From: Flavobacterium sp. N1994
GTDB lineage: Bacteria; Bacteroidota; Bacteroidia; Flavobacteriales; Flavobacteriaceae
Length of the DNA: 64,000 nt
Reading direction: 5' to 3'
Assembly: GCF_025947145.1 (NCBI RefSeq)
Contig: NZ_CP109999.1
Coordinates: forward strand, 1,984,001 to 2,048,000
Shown here: in pieces, positions 7,907 through 17,370 of the stretch
Layout of the letters: each line of letters begins with the position of its first letter
How positions within the stretch are numbered: the first letter of the stretch is position 1
Position numbers and translations under genes: made by a program
The notes under the pieces: model-generated
The model's input: only the letters and a program-made list of their open reading frames with translations
The model's database searches: none
What the model was told of the DNA's origin: nothing

Positions 7907-9703
7907 ATGAAACATATTAGAAATTTTTGCATTATTGCACACATTGACCACGGAAAAAGTACGCTTGCGGACCGACTTCTAGGGGCTACTCAAACTGTTA
8001 CGGCTCGAGAAGAAAAAGCTCAGTTGTTAGACAACATGGACTTAGAGCGTGAGCGTGGTATTACGATTAAGAGTCACGCTATTCAAATGGAATACAAATA
8101 TAAAGGGGAAGATTATATCCTAAACCTTATTGATACTCCTGGACACGTGGATTTCTCCTATGAAGTTTCCCGTTCGATTGCTGCTTGTGAAGGTGCTTTA
8201 TTGATTGTAGATGCAGCACAAAGCATTCAAGCACAAACGATTTCAAATTTATATTTGGCTTTAGAGAATGATTTGGAAATTATTCCAGTATTGAATAAAG
8301 TTGATTTACCTAGTGCCAATCCAGAGGAAGTTAGTGACGATATTATTGATTTATTAGGTTGCAAATTAGAAGATATTATACACGCTTCTGGTAAAACTGG
8401 ATTTGGTGTAGAGAATATTTTGGCAGCCATTATTGAAAAAATTCCAGCTCCAAAAGGAAATAAAGACGAACCTTTACAAGCTTTGATTTTTGATTCTCAT
8501 TATAATCCGTTCCGAGGAATTGAAGTTATTTTCCGTGTAAAAAATGGAGAAATCAGAAAAGGGCAGAAAATTAAATTCATGGCTACTGGGAATGAATATT
8601 TTGCTGATGAAGTAGGAACATTAAAGTTAAATCAAGTTCCAAAAAATGTGATTTCTACTGGAGATGTTGGGTATTTGATTTCTGGAATTAAAGAAGCGAA
8701 AGAAGTAAAGGTTGGTGATACCTTAACAGATGCTAAAACGCCAACAACTAATATGATTACGGGATTTGAAGATGTAAAACCGATGGTTTTCGCCGGAATT
8801 TATCCTGTTGACACGGAAGATTATGAAGATTTGCGTGCTTCGATGGAGAAACTGCAATTAAATGATGCTTCGTTAGTTTTTACTCCTGAAAGTTCAGCCG
8901 CATTAGGGTTTGGTTTCCGTTGTGGATTCCTAGGAATGTTGCATTTAGAAATCATCCAGGAACGTTTGGAACGTGAATATGATATGACTGTAATTACTAC
9001 GGTTCCCAACGTTTCGTATTTGGCTTACACCAAAAAAGATCCAGAGGTTGGTTTTGTAGTAAACAATCCATCGGATTTACCAGAACCATCAAGGTTAGAC
9101 CGCGTTGAAGAACCTTTTATAAAAGCAACCATCATTACCAAATCAGATTACGTAGGGAATGTAATGAGTTTGTGTATTGAAAAACGTGGAGTTATTACCA
9201 ATCAAACTTATTTAACTACTGAAAGAGTAGAATTAAATTTTGATATGCCTTTGGCAGAAATTGTATTCGATTTTTATGATAGATTGAAAACGGTTTCCAA
9301 AGGATATGCTTCTTTTGATTATTCGCCAATTGGTATGCGAGCTTCTAAATTAGTTAAATTAGACGTTCTTTTAAACGCACAATCAGTAGATGCCCTTTCG
9401 GCTTTAATTCATGAAAGTAATGCGTATAACATTGGTAAAAAAATGTGTGAGAAGTTGCGTGAATTAATCCCTAGACAACAATTTGATATTCCGATACAAG
9501 CGGCTATTGGTGCTAAAATCATTGCCCGTGAAACTATAAAAGCCTTACGAAAAGACGTTACTGCTAAATGTTATGGTGGTGATATTTCACGTAAACGAAA
9601 ATTATTGGAAAAACAGAAAAAAGGAAAGAAAAGAATGCGTTTAGTGGGGAATGTAGAAATTCCACAAGAAGCTTTTATGGCGGTATTGAAATTAAACGAT
9701 TAA
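7907..9703 (+). CDS. lepA: Elongation factor 4 (LepA), ribosomal back-translocase GTPase
   Basis: LepA is a membrane-associated translational GTPase acting on stalled or maturing ribosomes. The 598-residue length is standard. The G motifs are AHIDHGKST (G1, near residue 12), [10 protein letters not shown] (G2), DTPGH (G3), NKVDLP (G4) and SGKTGFGV (G5). The LepA-specific C-terminal domain includes [30 protein letters not shown] at 7801-7808 may be its -7 element, leaving about 100 bases of leader. It is monocistronic and convergent with pfkB. Confidence 0.98.
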   Translation: MKHIRNFCIIAHIDHGKSTLADRLLGATQTVTAREEKAQLLDNMDLERERGITIKSHAIQMEYKYKGEDYILNLIDTPGHVDFSYEVSRSIAACEGALLIVDAAQSIQAQTISNLYLALENDLEIIPVLNKVDLPSANPEEVSDDIIDLLGCKLEDIIHASGKTGFGVENILAAIIEKIPAPKGNKDEPLQALIFDSHYNPFRGIEVIFRVKNGEIRKGQKIKFMATGNEYFADEVGTLKLNQVPKNVISTGDVGYLISGIKEAKEVKVGDTLTDAKTPTTNMITGFEDVKPMVFAGIYPVDTEDYEDLRASMEKLQLNDASLVFTPESSAALGFGFRCGFLGMLHLEIIQERLEREYDMTVITTVPNVSYLAYTKKDPEVGFVVNNPSDLPEPSRLDRVEEPFIKATIITKSDYVGNVMSLCIEKRGVITNQTYLTTERVELNFDMPLAEIVFDFYDRLKTVSKGYASFDYSPIGMRASKLVKLDVLLNAQSVDALSALIHESNAYNIGKKMCEKLRELIPRQQFDIPIQAAIGAKIIARETIKALRKDVTAKCYGGDISRKRKLLEKQKKGKKRMRLVGNVEIPQEAFMAVLKLND

Positions 9704-9725
9704 TTTTTGACAAACAAATACATAG

Positions 9726-9756
9726 AAACCCAATGGCGAAAGTTGTTGGGTTTTTT
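9726..9756. terminator. Terminator between lepA and pfkB
   Basis: A stem AAACCCAA (9726-9733) / TTGGGTTT (9746-9753) is followed by a T run on the plus strand. It serves lepA and overlaps the pfkB stop codon. Confidence 0.75.
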
Positions 9757-10681
9757 ATTGCAATGCTTCAAACAATTTTAGAGCGTCTTCCTTTTTAAAA
9801 AGTTGCGTTCCTTCGTTCATAGTTGCTGCAGTACCACAGGCTACTCCCCATTGAATAACTTCTTTTAATGTTTTATTTTGGGACAAAGCCCAAACCATGC
9901 CGCCAACCATGCTATCTCCAGCTCCCACTGTACTTTTCTTTTCGACTTTTGGTGCAGCAACAAATTCGGTTTGGCTTTTGGAAACCAATAGAGCTCCTTC
10001 TGCTCCCAATGACACCACAACTATTTCTGCGTTACCATTATTAATTAAAGTTTTAGCGGCTTTTTCAATGTCGTTTTGTTCTAAACGTTGGACACCTATT
10101 AATTTCGCTAATTCTCCTATATTGGGTTTGACCAAATAAATACCGCTTTCTAATACTTTTTTCAAGGACTCACCTGATGTATCTACTACTACTTTTATTC
10201 CTGAGGATTTTGCAGTTTGAGCAATTTGTTGGTAGAAATCAATTGGTAAACCTTCATTCAAGCTACCACTTATGACTAAATAATCCGTTTTAATTTCTTT
10301 TACTGTATTGATAATGTCCTTTTTTTCATCCTCTGACAATTCATTTCCAGGAAAACCAAATCTATATTGTGCTTTAGTTTCATTGTCAAAGGCAATAAAA
10401 TTTTCTCTGGTCCAGTTTTTAGTTCGAATGACATTGGTTTCGATATCCTTATTTTGGATTAATTCTTCAAGCATTTCACCAGAAGAACCCCCAGAAGTGA
10501 ATATACAAAGTGAGTTTCCGTCAAGTGCTGCAATGGCTTTTGAAACATTGATTCCTCCTCCGCCAGCATCATACTGAGGTTTTTCACAACGTATTTTTTG
10601 CTCAGGTATCAATCCTGTAAAATGAGTGCTTTTATCTAATGAAGGGTTTATGGTTAAGGTGGTAATTTGGTTTGATTTCAT
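9755..10681 (-). CDS. pfkB: 6-phosphofructokinase, PfkB (ribokinase) family
   Basis: A 308-residue sugar-phosphate kinase. The family signatures are GGGGINVSKAIAALDG near residue 41 and STVGAGDSMVGGM near 247, whose Asp is the catalytic base. The sequence runs collinear with E. coli Pfk-2, with shared stretches such as NWTRENF, VISGSL, VDTSGE, LVKPN and VVVSLGAEGAL. Phosphorylation of fructose 6-phosphate is therefore the best guess, but 1-phosphofructokinase or tagatose-6-phosphate kinase activity cannot be excluded. It stands alone, divergent from thiL, with no PTS or sugar uptake genes nearby. Confidence 0.85.
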   Translation of the reverse strand: MKSNQITTLTINPSLDKSTHFTGLIPEQKIRCEKPQYDAGGGGINVSKAIAALDGNSLCIFTSGGSSGEMLEELIQNKDIETNVIRTKNWTRENFIAFDNETKAQYRFGFPGNELSEDEKKDIINTVKEIKTDYLVISGSLNEGLPIDFYQQIAQTAKSSGIKVVVDTSGESLKKVLESGIYLVKPNIGELAKLIGVQRLEQNDIEKAAKTLINNGNAEIVVVSLGAEGALLVSKSQTEFVAAPKVEKKSTVGAGDSMVGGMVWALSQNKTLKEVIQWGVACGTAATMNEGTQLFKKEDALKLFEALQ

Positions 10682-10781
10682 GTCAAAAATTTATTCCTAT
10701 AAAGTTGCGAATAATCAATGAAACTATGCGCAAACTATGGCTAAAAAACTTTGTAACTTTGCAATCTAAAATTCAGCAATT

Positions 10782-11828
10782 ATGTTAGAAGATAAATCAC
10801 CACAACGCACTTCGTTATCGCAATTAGGAGAATTTGGTTTAATTGACCATTTGACCAAAAACTTTGATGTAAAACAACCTTCGACTTTGAAAAGTATCGG
10901 AGATGATGGAGCTGTTTTGGATTTTAAAGATAAAAAAGTAATTGTTTCGACTGATTTATTGATTGAAGGTGTTCATTTTGATTTGTCCTATATGCCTTTG
11001 CGTCACTTGGGTTACAAGGCTGTTGTTGTAAATGTCTCTGATATTTGTGCGATGAATGCTAAGCCTACTCAGATAACCGTTTCTGTAGCGGTTTCAAATC
11101 GTTTCCCTTTAGAAGCTATGGAAGAATTGTTTGATGGAATTACTTTGGCAGCAAAATTCTATAATGTAGATGTTATTGGGGGAGACACAACTTCGTCTCA
11201 AAAAGGATTGATTATTTCGATTACGGCTATTGGTGAAGCTTCTGAGTCGGATATTGTATATAGAGATGGCGCAAAAAACGGAGATTTATTGGTTGTTACT
11301 GGAGACTTAGGTTCTGCTTACATGGGATTACAAGTTTTGGAAAGAGAAAAACAAGTATTTCAAGTAAATCCAAATAATCAACCCGATTTAGATGCCTATA
11401 CATATTTAATAGAACGTCAATTAAAACCTGAGGCTCGTCACGATATCAGGGAATTATTATCAAAATTGGAAGTAAAACCTACCTCAATGATTGATATTTC
11501 TGATGGTTTATCTTCTGAGATTATTCATATTTGCAAACAATCGAAAGTGGGTTGTAATTTATACGAAGAAAAAATTCCGGTAGACCCGCAATTTATCAAT
11601 GTTTGCGAAGAATTTAATATTGATTCTACAACCGTTGCTATCAATGGTGGCGAAGATTATGAATTGTTGTTTACGATTGCTTTAGAGGATTTTGATAAGA
11701 TAAAAGCCAATCCCAATTTTACTGTAATCGGACATTTAACACAAGAAAGTGAAGGAATACATTTGATTACAAGAGCTAATACCAAAATTCCATTAAAAGC
11801 AAGAGGCTGGGATGCTTTAGAAGCATAA
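10782..11828 (+). CDS. thiL: Thiamine-monophosphate kinase
   Basis: ThiL phosphorylates thiamine monophosphate to the active cofactor thiamine pyrophosphate. The 348-residue protein has the PurM/ThiL superfamily fold: IGDDGAVLDF with metal-binding Asp residues near 42-43, STDLLIEGVHFD, NVSDICAMNAKP, GGDTTSS, VTGDLGSAYMGL, DISDGLSSEI and GGEDYELLFT. A -7 element TAACTTTG lies at 10754-10761, 20 bases before the ATG. No other thiamine gene is adjacent. Confidence 0.95.
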   Translation: MLEDKSPQRTSLSQLGEFGLIDHLTKNFDVKQPSTLKSIGDDGAVLDFKDKKVIVSTDLLIEGVHFDLSYMPLRHLGYKAVVVNVSDICAMNAKPTQITVSVAVSNRFPLEAMEELFDGITLAAKFYNVDVIGGDTTSSQKGLIISITAIGEASESDIVYRDGAKNGDLLVVTGDLGSAYMGLQVLEREKQVFQVNPNNQPDLDAYTYLIERQLKPEARHDIRELLSKLEVKPTSMIDISDGLSSEIIHICKQSKVGCNLYEEKIPVDPQFINVCEEFNIDSTTVAINGGEDYELLFTIALEDFDKIKANPNFTVIGHLTQESEGIHLITRANTKIPLKARGWDALEA

Positions 11829-11851
11829 ACGATTTAGGGTTTACTAAAATC

Positions 11852-12517
11852 TTATATAATCCCTTTTATTTTGGCCTCGTTGATTAAATCGGTTTCTGTT
11901 CCGCCTTTTACTTCTAATATTTCACTGATGTTTAGTATGCGTTTTTCAACTGCATTTAAAGAAATTGGAATATATTGAGGTAAATCTTTGGATTTAACCC
12001 CTTTTGATAGATGAAACAATATTTGTTTATCAAAAGCATCTAATTCAATGTTGGTGTATTGTGCTTGACCCACTAATTTGATAACCGTTTGACTATAGTA
12101 GCTTTGATTGTTTATAATCTTATCGAAGGCAAAAATCAATTCATCAAAAGTCAAATCGTTTTTAATAATTAATCCACTTGGGTTAATGTTTTTAATGATG
12201 TTGTTGATTTTTAGTAATTCAGAATGCATGGTTAACAAAATAATTTTGCAATTAGGCATTTCTGTTTTGATCAATGCGGCTAAATCTTCGCCTGAGTAAA
12301 TTCCTTTTTCTGCATATTCTGGCATACTGATGTCAAAAAAAGCAACATCAAAAGGAATTTTTGCTTCTTTAATACTTTCATAACCTGTTTTGCAACTATT
12401 GGCTTGTGTAACTGCAAACTCAAATCCTTGTTGGCTGTATTTATCAAGTGCATTTTTATAGGCCTGAATTATAAAAGGGTGATCATCTACAATTAGAATA
12501 TTGATTGGGTTTGTCAT
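11852..12517 (-). CDS. NarL-type response regulator (partner of the adjacent TPR kinase)
   Basis: A 221-residue two-domain regulator. The receiver domain has Asp11/Asp12 (LIVDDHPF), phospho-acceptor Asp62 (FFDISMP) and a conserved Lys in LIIKND. A C-terminal HTH at about residues 155-205 (LDAFDKQILFHLSKGVKSKDL) is LuxR-like but diverged. Its start overlaps the kinase stop by 4 bases, so it is translationally coupled and is the clear cognate partner. A paralogue lies at 18982-19638. The targets are unknown; the repeat-peptide gene nearby is an obvious one to test. Confidence 0.9.
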   Translation of the reverse strand: MTNPINILIVDDHPFIIQAYKNALDKYSQQGFEFAVTQANSCKTGYESIKEAKIPFDVAFFDISMPEYAEKGIYSGEDLAALIKTEMPNCKIILLTMHSELLKINNIIKNINPSGLIIKNDLTFDELIFAFDKIINNQSYYSQTVIKLVGQAQYTNIELDAFDKQILFHLSKGVKSKDLPQYIPISLNAVEKRILNISEILEVKGGTETDLINEAKIKGII

Positions 12518-14568
12518 GCTTCTTGTTCGGTTATTTGTTTAGTTTGTATAGGTATTGTGATTACTATTTTGGTTCCGTTGTCTTTTTTAGAATTAATATC
12601 TATGATACCTTGACACTCTTTGGTTCTTGATATCATATTTTGCATTCCTATTCCTTTGCTTTTCTTATTGACATCGAAACCGATTCCGTCATCTTTAATT
12701 TTTAGATATACATTTTCGTCATCGCCTTTGATTTCTACATTAATATTCTTGGCGTTAGCGTATTTATTGATGTTTTGCAAACCTTCTTGCAATATGCGAT
12801 ACAAATTAATTTTGATGGCATTTCCTATTTTATCCCAATTAATAGTATCATCAATATTATAATTTACATTAGCATCATGCATCGATTTTTGTTCTTCTAG
12901 TAAATTATGAACGATGGAAACAAAGTTATTAATTAAAACTAATTTCTCTCTATTCAAGTCATGTGAAATTTCACGAATATCTTGCTCAATTGTTTTTAGT
13001 TCGTTTAACAATTCATGCCTTTTTTGCACGGCATCTTCCTCAGTACTTGAATTTAAACTGTCTAAATTTAATCGTAGCCCAAACATTCTTCCTAAAATAC
13101 CATCGTGAAGGTCTTGTGCCAAACGTTTCTTTTCTTTGCTTCGACTTTCGTCTATAATAGATTGTTGAGACATCATCAGGTTGTAGATGTCTTCATTGGC
13201 TTTTTGTTGTGCTTGCTTGTATAATAATTCTCTTGTTCTAGCTCTTTGTGCACGAACTACAAATAAAAGTATTCCTATTATGACTGAAATAACAAAAAAG
13301 TATAGTAGTTTTCTGTTTCTCTCTGCTAGACCTTTGTTTTCACTGATGATTTCATCTGTTTCGAGTTGCATACGATTAAACCGATCTCTCGATTTACGTT
13401 CAGCAATTTGAAGACTATCATTTATTCTAATATATTCATCAGTATATTGAAAAGCTTTCTTTTTATCAACAATTGAAGATTGTTTAAGTGCTAAAACAAC
13501 ATTTAAAGGCACTTTTGATTCCTTTGCAACAGATAGAGACAATAAGGAGTATTTTATTGCCTGATTAGAATCCCCACGTTTATTAAAATATTCAGAAATA
13601 TGAATATAACTTCCAACCACGGCTGTTGGATTATTTAAATTTTTTCTAATTTCTAATGCTTCAAAAAATAAAGGTGAAAGATCAGTATTTGCAAGTTTAT
13701 TGATAAATAATTTGCAATATGCTAAATTATCAATTAGATTTGAATATAGTAATGGGTCATCATTTTTAATAAGTTTGTTTTTTAAAGCTTCTTCAAAGTA
13801 ATAAGCTCCTTTTTCAAATTCTCTTGATTTTAAATAAAGGTATCCAATATTGTTTTGACAAACAGTTGTGTAGTATTCTCTATCTTCTTTTGAAGGCAAA
13901 TCTTTAATTGCTTCTAAAGCTTCTTTGAAATAAAAAATCCCTTTTTCATATTCTTTTAATTCAGTTGAAACAAGACCAAGTTGATCTAAAGACCCATAAA
14001 TTCTATTATAAACATTAGTGTCTTTAAAAATGGAATGAGCCTTTTTAAGTGAATATTCAGCTCCTAAATAATCCCCTATTGAATATTGAACAATTCCTTT
14101 ATTCATTAGGATATTAGCATAATTTTTTCTGTCTTTTAGCTTAGCATATATTTTTTCTGCTTTAATACAAAAATAATATGAGCTATCAAGTTTTTGAATT
14201 TTGAAGTAAAAATTGCCTCTTGATCTGTATGCCATTCCTAAGTTTAATGTATCATGTCCAGAAATTGAAAGGTCAAGTAATAGTTTTGAAGACTGGTCTA
14301 GCTTTATTTTATCTCCATTTTTATAAAATTCAAACACAATATCTGATAGTAGATTTCGATTGTTTAAATTGTTTTCTTCAGATTTTAATGATGATAAAGC
14401 CTTTATTAGATATATATCATTATTATTTTTACCACTATTTAAGTTTCGTTTATAAGTTTCAAAATATGTTTTTGCATTAATCTTTTTACTATTAATAGTA
14501 TTAGCGCTTTTGTTTTTTGAACAAGAGAAAATTATAAGACATGAAAGTAATAAAGTACTAAATTTCAA
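12514..14568 (-). CDS. TPR-containing sensor histidine kinase, lipoprotein signal
   Basis: A 684-residue kinase. It starts with a lipoprotein-type signal (lipobox ending at Cys16 in LIIFSC), followed by several tetratricopeptide repeats at about 110-390, one membrane helix at 420-439 (LLYFFVISVIIGILLFVVRA), a coiled coil, and a HisKA_3 dimerisation helix with phospho-acceptor His488 in AQDLHDGILGR. A HATPase domain at about 590-680 (DDGIGFD, KGIGMQNM) follows. The TPRs should lie outside the inner membrane and could sense a peptide or protein. The lipobox before an internal membrane helix is odd: the Cys may simply end an uncleaved signal. It is coupled to the regulator at 11852-12517. Confidence 0.92.
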   Translation of the reverse strand: MKFSTLLLSCLIIFSCSKNKSANTINSKKINAKTYFETYKRNLNSGKNNNDIYLIKALSSLKSEENNLNNRNLLSDIVFEFYKNGDKIKLDQSSKLLLDLSISGHDTLNLGMAYRSRGNFYFKIQKLDSSYYFCIKAEKIYAKLKDRKNYANILMNKGIVQYSIGDYLGAEYSLKKAHSIFKDTNVYNRIYGSLDQLGLVSTELKEYEKGIFYFKEALEAIKDLPSKEDREYYTTVCQNNIGYLYLKSREFEKGAYYFEEALKNKLIKNDDPLLYSNLIDNLAYCKLFINKLANTDLSPLFFEALEIRKNLNNPTAVVGSYIHISEYFNKRGDSNQAIKYSLLSLSVAKESKVPLNVVLALKQSSIVDKKKAFQYTDEYIRINDSLQIAERKSRDRFNRMQLETDEIISENKGLAERNRKLLYFFVISVIIGILLFVVRAQRARTRELLYKQAQQKANEDIYNLMMSQQSIIDESRSKEKKRLAQDLHDGILGRMFGLRLNLDSLNSSTEEDAVQKRHELLNELKTIEQDIREISHDLNREKLVLINNFVSIVHNLLEEQKSMHDANVNYNIDDTINWDKIGNAIKINLYRILQEGLQNINKYANAKNINVEIKGDDENVYLKIKDDGIGFDVNKKSKGIGMQNMISRTKECQGIIDINSKKDNGTKIVITIPIQTKQITEQEA

Positions 14569-14595
14569 TTTAAGAAAGAATTAAAAATCGAAAAT

Positions 14596-14636
14596 ACAAA
14601 AAAAAGGCTGTCAAATTAATGACAGCCTTTTTTTTA
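14596..14636. terminator. Terminator after the repeat-peptide gene
   Basis: A perfect stem AAAGGCTGTCA (14603-14613) / TGACAGCCTTT (14620-14630) is flanked by A and T runs on both sides. On the minus strand it ends transcription of the repeat-peptide gene 21 bases after its stop and isolates the kinase gene downstream. Confidence 0.85.
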
Positions 14637-14657
14637 TAAATTAAATTTAATATCTAT

Positions 14658-14942
14658 TTAAAGTGTAATTGTCAAACCAGGTTCTTGACTTCTCCCTCCA
14701 ATTGTTAAACCAGGCTCTTGACTTCTTCCTCCGATATCAAAACCAGGCTCTTGACTTCTTCCTCCGATATCAAAACCAGGTTCTTGACTTCTCCCTCCAA
14801 TTGTTAAACCAGGCTCTTGACTTCTTCCTCCAATATCAAAACCAGGCTCTTGACTTCTTCCTCCAATTTCAGATGGAGTTGTAAAAGACGTCACGATAAG
14901 CATTAATGCTAATAAACCGAATGTAGTTGCTAATTTTTTCAT
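14658..14942 (-). CDS. Secreted tandem-repeat peptide (six 11-residue repeats)
   Basis: A 94-residue protein. Its signal peptide (MKKLATTFGLLALMLIVTSF, cut near TTPSE) is followed by six near-identical 11-residue units. The shared part is IGGRSQEPG followed by FD or LT, and the last unit ends LTITL. There is no other domain. The mature product is about 70 residues, all repeat, hydrophilic and without cysteine. It sits between two paralogous TPR sensor kinases, with its own terminator. I recognise no family. It may be a precursor of short peptides or a repetitive surface protein. The signal peptide and the intact frame through all repeats argue that it is a real gene. Confidence 0.8.
   Translation of the reverse strand: MKKLATTFGLLALMLIVTSFTTPSEIGGRSQEPGFDIGGRSQEPGLTIGGRSQEPGFDIGGRSQEPGFDIGGRSQEPGLTIGGRSQEPGLTITL
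14677..14874. repeat. Six tandem 33-bp repeats inside the repeat-peptide gene
   Basis: Units start at 14677, 14710, 14743, 14776, 14809 and 14842 (plus strand, each opening CCAGGYTCTTGACTTCTYCC). Two subtypes exist: the first and fourth units end ...CAATTGTTAAA and the others ...ATATCAAAA or similar. Nearly identical DNA at every unit means recent expansion or active homogenisation. Confidence 0.95.
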
Positions 14943-15144
14943 AATTTGAGACTTTTTATTTTAATGTTTTTGTTTCGTTTTTTGTGGTGTGTGCCTTAGT
15001 TGTGATTTGAGGCTATTGCACTTTCACGATGTAAAACTAAAAAGGATGTCTCTGTGAAGCCCTATATATATTGGTGTTTATGGTAGAATGACCTCGTTTG
15101 ATAGTGAATGATAGGCAAATCCGGGTGGATGATTTTGGTGATTT

Positions 15145-15182
15145 TTATCAAAATGTTGATAATTGAATCCAATTGTTGATAA
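15145..15182. promoter_or_regulatory. Candidate operator upstream of the repeat-peptide gene
   Basis: A perfect 7-bp inverted repeat, TTATCAA (15145-15151) / TTGATAA (15156-15162), is followed by a third TTGATAA at 15176-15182, 20 bases (about two helical turns) from the second. There is no T run, so it is not a terminator. The rest of the 319-base gap (14943-15261) is AT-rich leader with a TAGTTTTA near 15040 as a weak -7 candidate on the minus strand; no other gene is visible. Confidence 0.4.
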
Positions 15183-15261
15183 GATGGATTAAACACAAAT
15201 TGTTTCCTTACCGTTTTAATTTGTAGCGGGCAAGTAATATGATTTCAAAAAATGTGAAATG

Positions 15262-17310
15262 TCATGATGAGGATAACCAAAAATTATTTAACGGAATAGC
15301 AATGTTAATGGAAGTGCTTTTTTGTCTTATTGAATTGATGGTGATTTTTCCTTTAAGCAAATTTACTCGCATTTTCATATTTTGAATACCTATGCCTTTT
15401 GGTGTAGCTTTGGTATCAAAACCAATTCCATCATCTGAAATAGACATACAGATATTCGGATAATCTAATAACAAATTAATCATTGCATTTTTTGCTTGCG
15501 AATATTTATTAATGTTTTGACTTGCTTCTTGAATGATGCGATATAAATGCATTTTTAATTCACTAGAGATATTATTCCAATCTATCTCCTGATCAAATTC
15601 TAATTTATATTGGGTTTTACTGGTTTTATTTTGTTCGATGACAAAATCTTCCAGCATCCTGATAAAACTATCTTCTTTGCGAAATATTTCATCATTTAAA
15701 TCATGTGATACGGATCTTATTTCTTGCTCTATTTTATAAATATCTTTTACATAAGTAAGACATTTTTGAATAGTGTCTTTATCTGCTTTATGTGACAATA
15801 CAGCTAAATTAAGTCTGGTACTAGATAATTTATTCATTATCCCATCATGAAGTTCAAGTGCAATTCGTTTTTTTTCAGTTTGTCTGACTTGTTCTTCTTT
15901 TGCTTTTTGAGTAAACATTAAATGGTATATTTCTTGGTCAGATTTTTGCTGTTTTTGGTGCATTCTTAACTCTTTTTGCTTTGAACGTTGCCAAGTAATA
16001 ATAAGAATTAATACAACAATCAATATTACTACAGCTGATATTCCACTTATAATCCACTTTTGATTAATTGCTTTATCTTTTTCTTTCAAAATTTCATCAG
16101 TTTGAAATTGAATTTTATAATATTGATTTCTAGACAATCGTTCTGCAAAAACAATACTGTCATTTTTTTTATGGTATTCTTTAATATATTCTGATGCTTT
16201 GCAGCTATTAATAAATCCTGCATTACTCAATGCTGTTAGGAAATAGTAGGAACCTTTAGTCTCTTTGGCTAATTTTAGAGCCTTTTCAGAATAAGTAATT
16301 GCTTTTAGAGTATCTTTTTTGACAAAATAATAATTAGACAAATAAATATTACTTACAATAATTTCCTTTTTATCAATATCATTTTTTAAAAGTTTTATAG
16401 CCAAAAATAAATTATTTGGAAATCCATTGTGTTTTTTTACTGCTAACATACAGCATGCTAGGTTATTCAAAAGTATTCCATACAGTCCAGGTGACCTTTT
16501 TATCAAGTCTTTTTCTTTTAAAGCCTTTTCAAAATAATAAATAGCTTTTATGTATTCTTTTTTTTCTCTATGAACATTTCCAATATTATTTAAACAAATT
16601 CCAACATAACATTCTCTATCACTCTTTAAAGTAAGATTTTTTGAAATTTTAAGAGCTTCATTAAAATAAATTATTGCATCATCATATTTCCTCATATTAT
16701 GAAAAATGTTTCCTAAAGAATTTAATGAATTATAAATATTTTTATAATCATTAGTTTTTTTGAAATACATCAATGCTTTTATTTCTGATAACTCAGCACC
16801 TAAATAATCATCTTGAAAATATTGAGCTAAACCTTTATTAAAATATATTTTGGCTAAACTAAATTTTTCAGAAGTCCTTTTATATAGCATTTCAGATTTA
16901 CAATAATAATAATATGAGCTATCATAAATACCACGTTTTATATAATATCCGCCATAGTAATTATAACATCTAGCCATACCTAAAGTGTCATTTGTAATTT
17001 TGCTCTTTTTAAAATAAATGTTTGTAACTGCTTTGGATTTGTTCAAGCTTAAATTAGTAAGATACACACAAACGATTTTACTTAATTGATTTTTAATAAT
17101 ACTATCATTCTTATTCAAATCAATTATCGAATAAGCTTTGTCATTATATTTTATCCTATCAGCAAATGGCAAAGTGTCATTGCTAGCTAAATCGATGTAT
17201 TTCTTAATTGAATCATTTTTTGAATCTGAAGCTGTTGTTTGCGTTTTTGGAGTACAGCTATAAAATATTATAAATAAAAGGAAACTTGTAGGAAGGAGTT
17301 TTTTAATCAT
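15262..17310 (-). CDS. TPR-containing sensor histidine kinase, paralogue of the neighbour
   Basis: At 682 residues it is built like the kinase at 12514-14568: a lipoprotein-type signal (Cys19 in FIIFYSC), TPR repeats at about 110-390, one membrane helix at about 419-440 (WIISGISAVVILIVVLILII), a coiled coil, HisKA_3 with His488 in ALELHDGIMNK, and HATPase (DDGIGFD, KGIGIQNM). The active His falls at the same residue number in both, which supports a tandem duplication. Its likely regulator (18982-19638) is not adjacent: three small secreted protein genes lie between. It lies just upstream, in the direction of transcription, of the repeat-peptide gene. Confidence 0.92.
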   Translation of the reverse strand: MIKKLLPTSFLLFIIFYSCTPKTQTTASDSKNDSIKKYIDLASNDTLPFADRIKYNDKAYSIIDLNKNDSIIKNQLSKIVCVYLTNLSLNKSKAVTNIYFKKSKITNDTLGMARCYNYYGGYYIKRGIYDSSYYYYCKSEMLYKRTSEKFSLAKIYFNKGLAQYFQDDYLGAELSEIKALMYFKKTNDYKNIYNSLNSLGNIFHNMRKYDDAIIYFNEALKISKNLTLKSDRECYVGICLNNIGNVHREKKEYIKAIYYFEKALKEKDLIKRSPGLYGILLNNLACCMLAVKKHNGFPNNLFLAIKLLKNDIDKKEIIVSNIYLSNYYFVKKDTLKAITYSEKALKLAKETKGSYYFLTALSNAGFINSCKASEYIKEYHKKNDSIVFAERLSRNQYYKIQFQTDEILKEKDKAINQKWIISGISAVVILIVVLILIITWQRSKQKELRMHQKQQKSDQEIYHLMFTQKAKEEQVRQTEKKRIALELHDGIMNKLSSTRLNLAVLSHKADKDTIQKCLTYVKDIYKIEQEIRSVSHDLNDEIFRKEDSFIRMLEDFVIEQNKTSKTQYKLEFDQEIDWNNISSELKMHLYRIIQEASQNINKYSQAKNAMINLLLDYPNICMSISDDGIGFDTKATPKGIGIQNMKMRVNLLKGKITINSIRQKSTSINIAIPLNNFWLSSS

Positions 17311-17330
17311 AAAGTCAAATTAATTATAAA

Positions 17331-17370
17331 CAAAAGTGAGTCTTAACTTTTAAGTCAAAACTCACTTTTG
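17331..17370 (-). terminator. Hairpin terminator after the 130-residue secreted protein gene
   Basis: A perfect 11-bp stem CAAAAGTGAGT (17331-17341) / ACTCACTTTTG (17360-17370) begins directly at the stop codon of the upstream gene and is 20 bases before the kinase start. On the minus strand it is followed by TTTATAATT, a weak tail, so it may be an attenuator with readthrough into the kinase. Confidence 0.6.

Noticed and set aside
12514..14568. Kinase anchored as a true lipoprotein
   Set aside because: A lipobox-like Cys is present in both kinases, but an internal membrane helix and cytoplasmic kinase domain make outer-membrane lipoprotein sorting unlikely; kept only as a remark.
14669..14884. 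Plus-strand open frame across the 33-bp repeats
   Set aside because: It is the antisense of the repeat-peptide gene; the 33-base period keeps all frames open. It has no signal peptide, start context or promoter.
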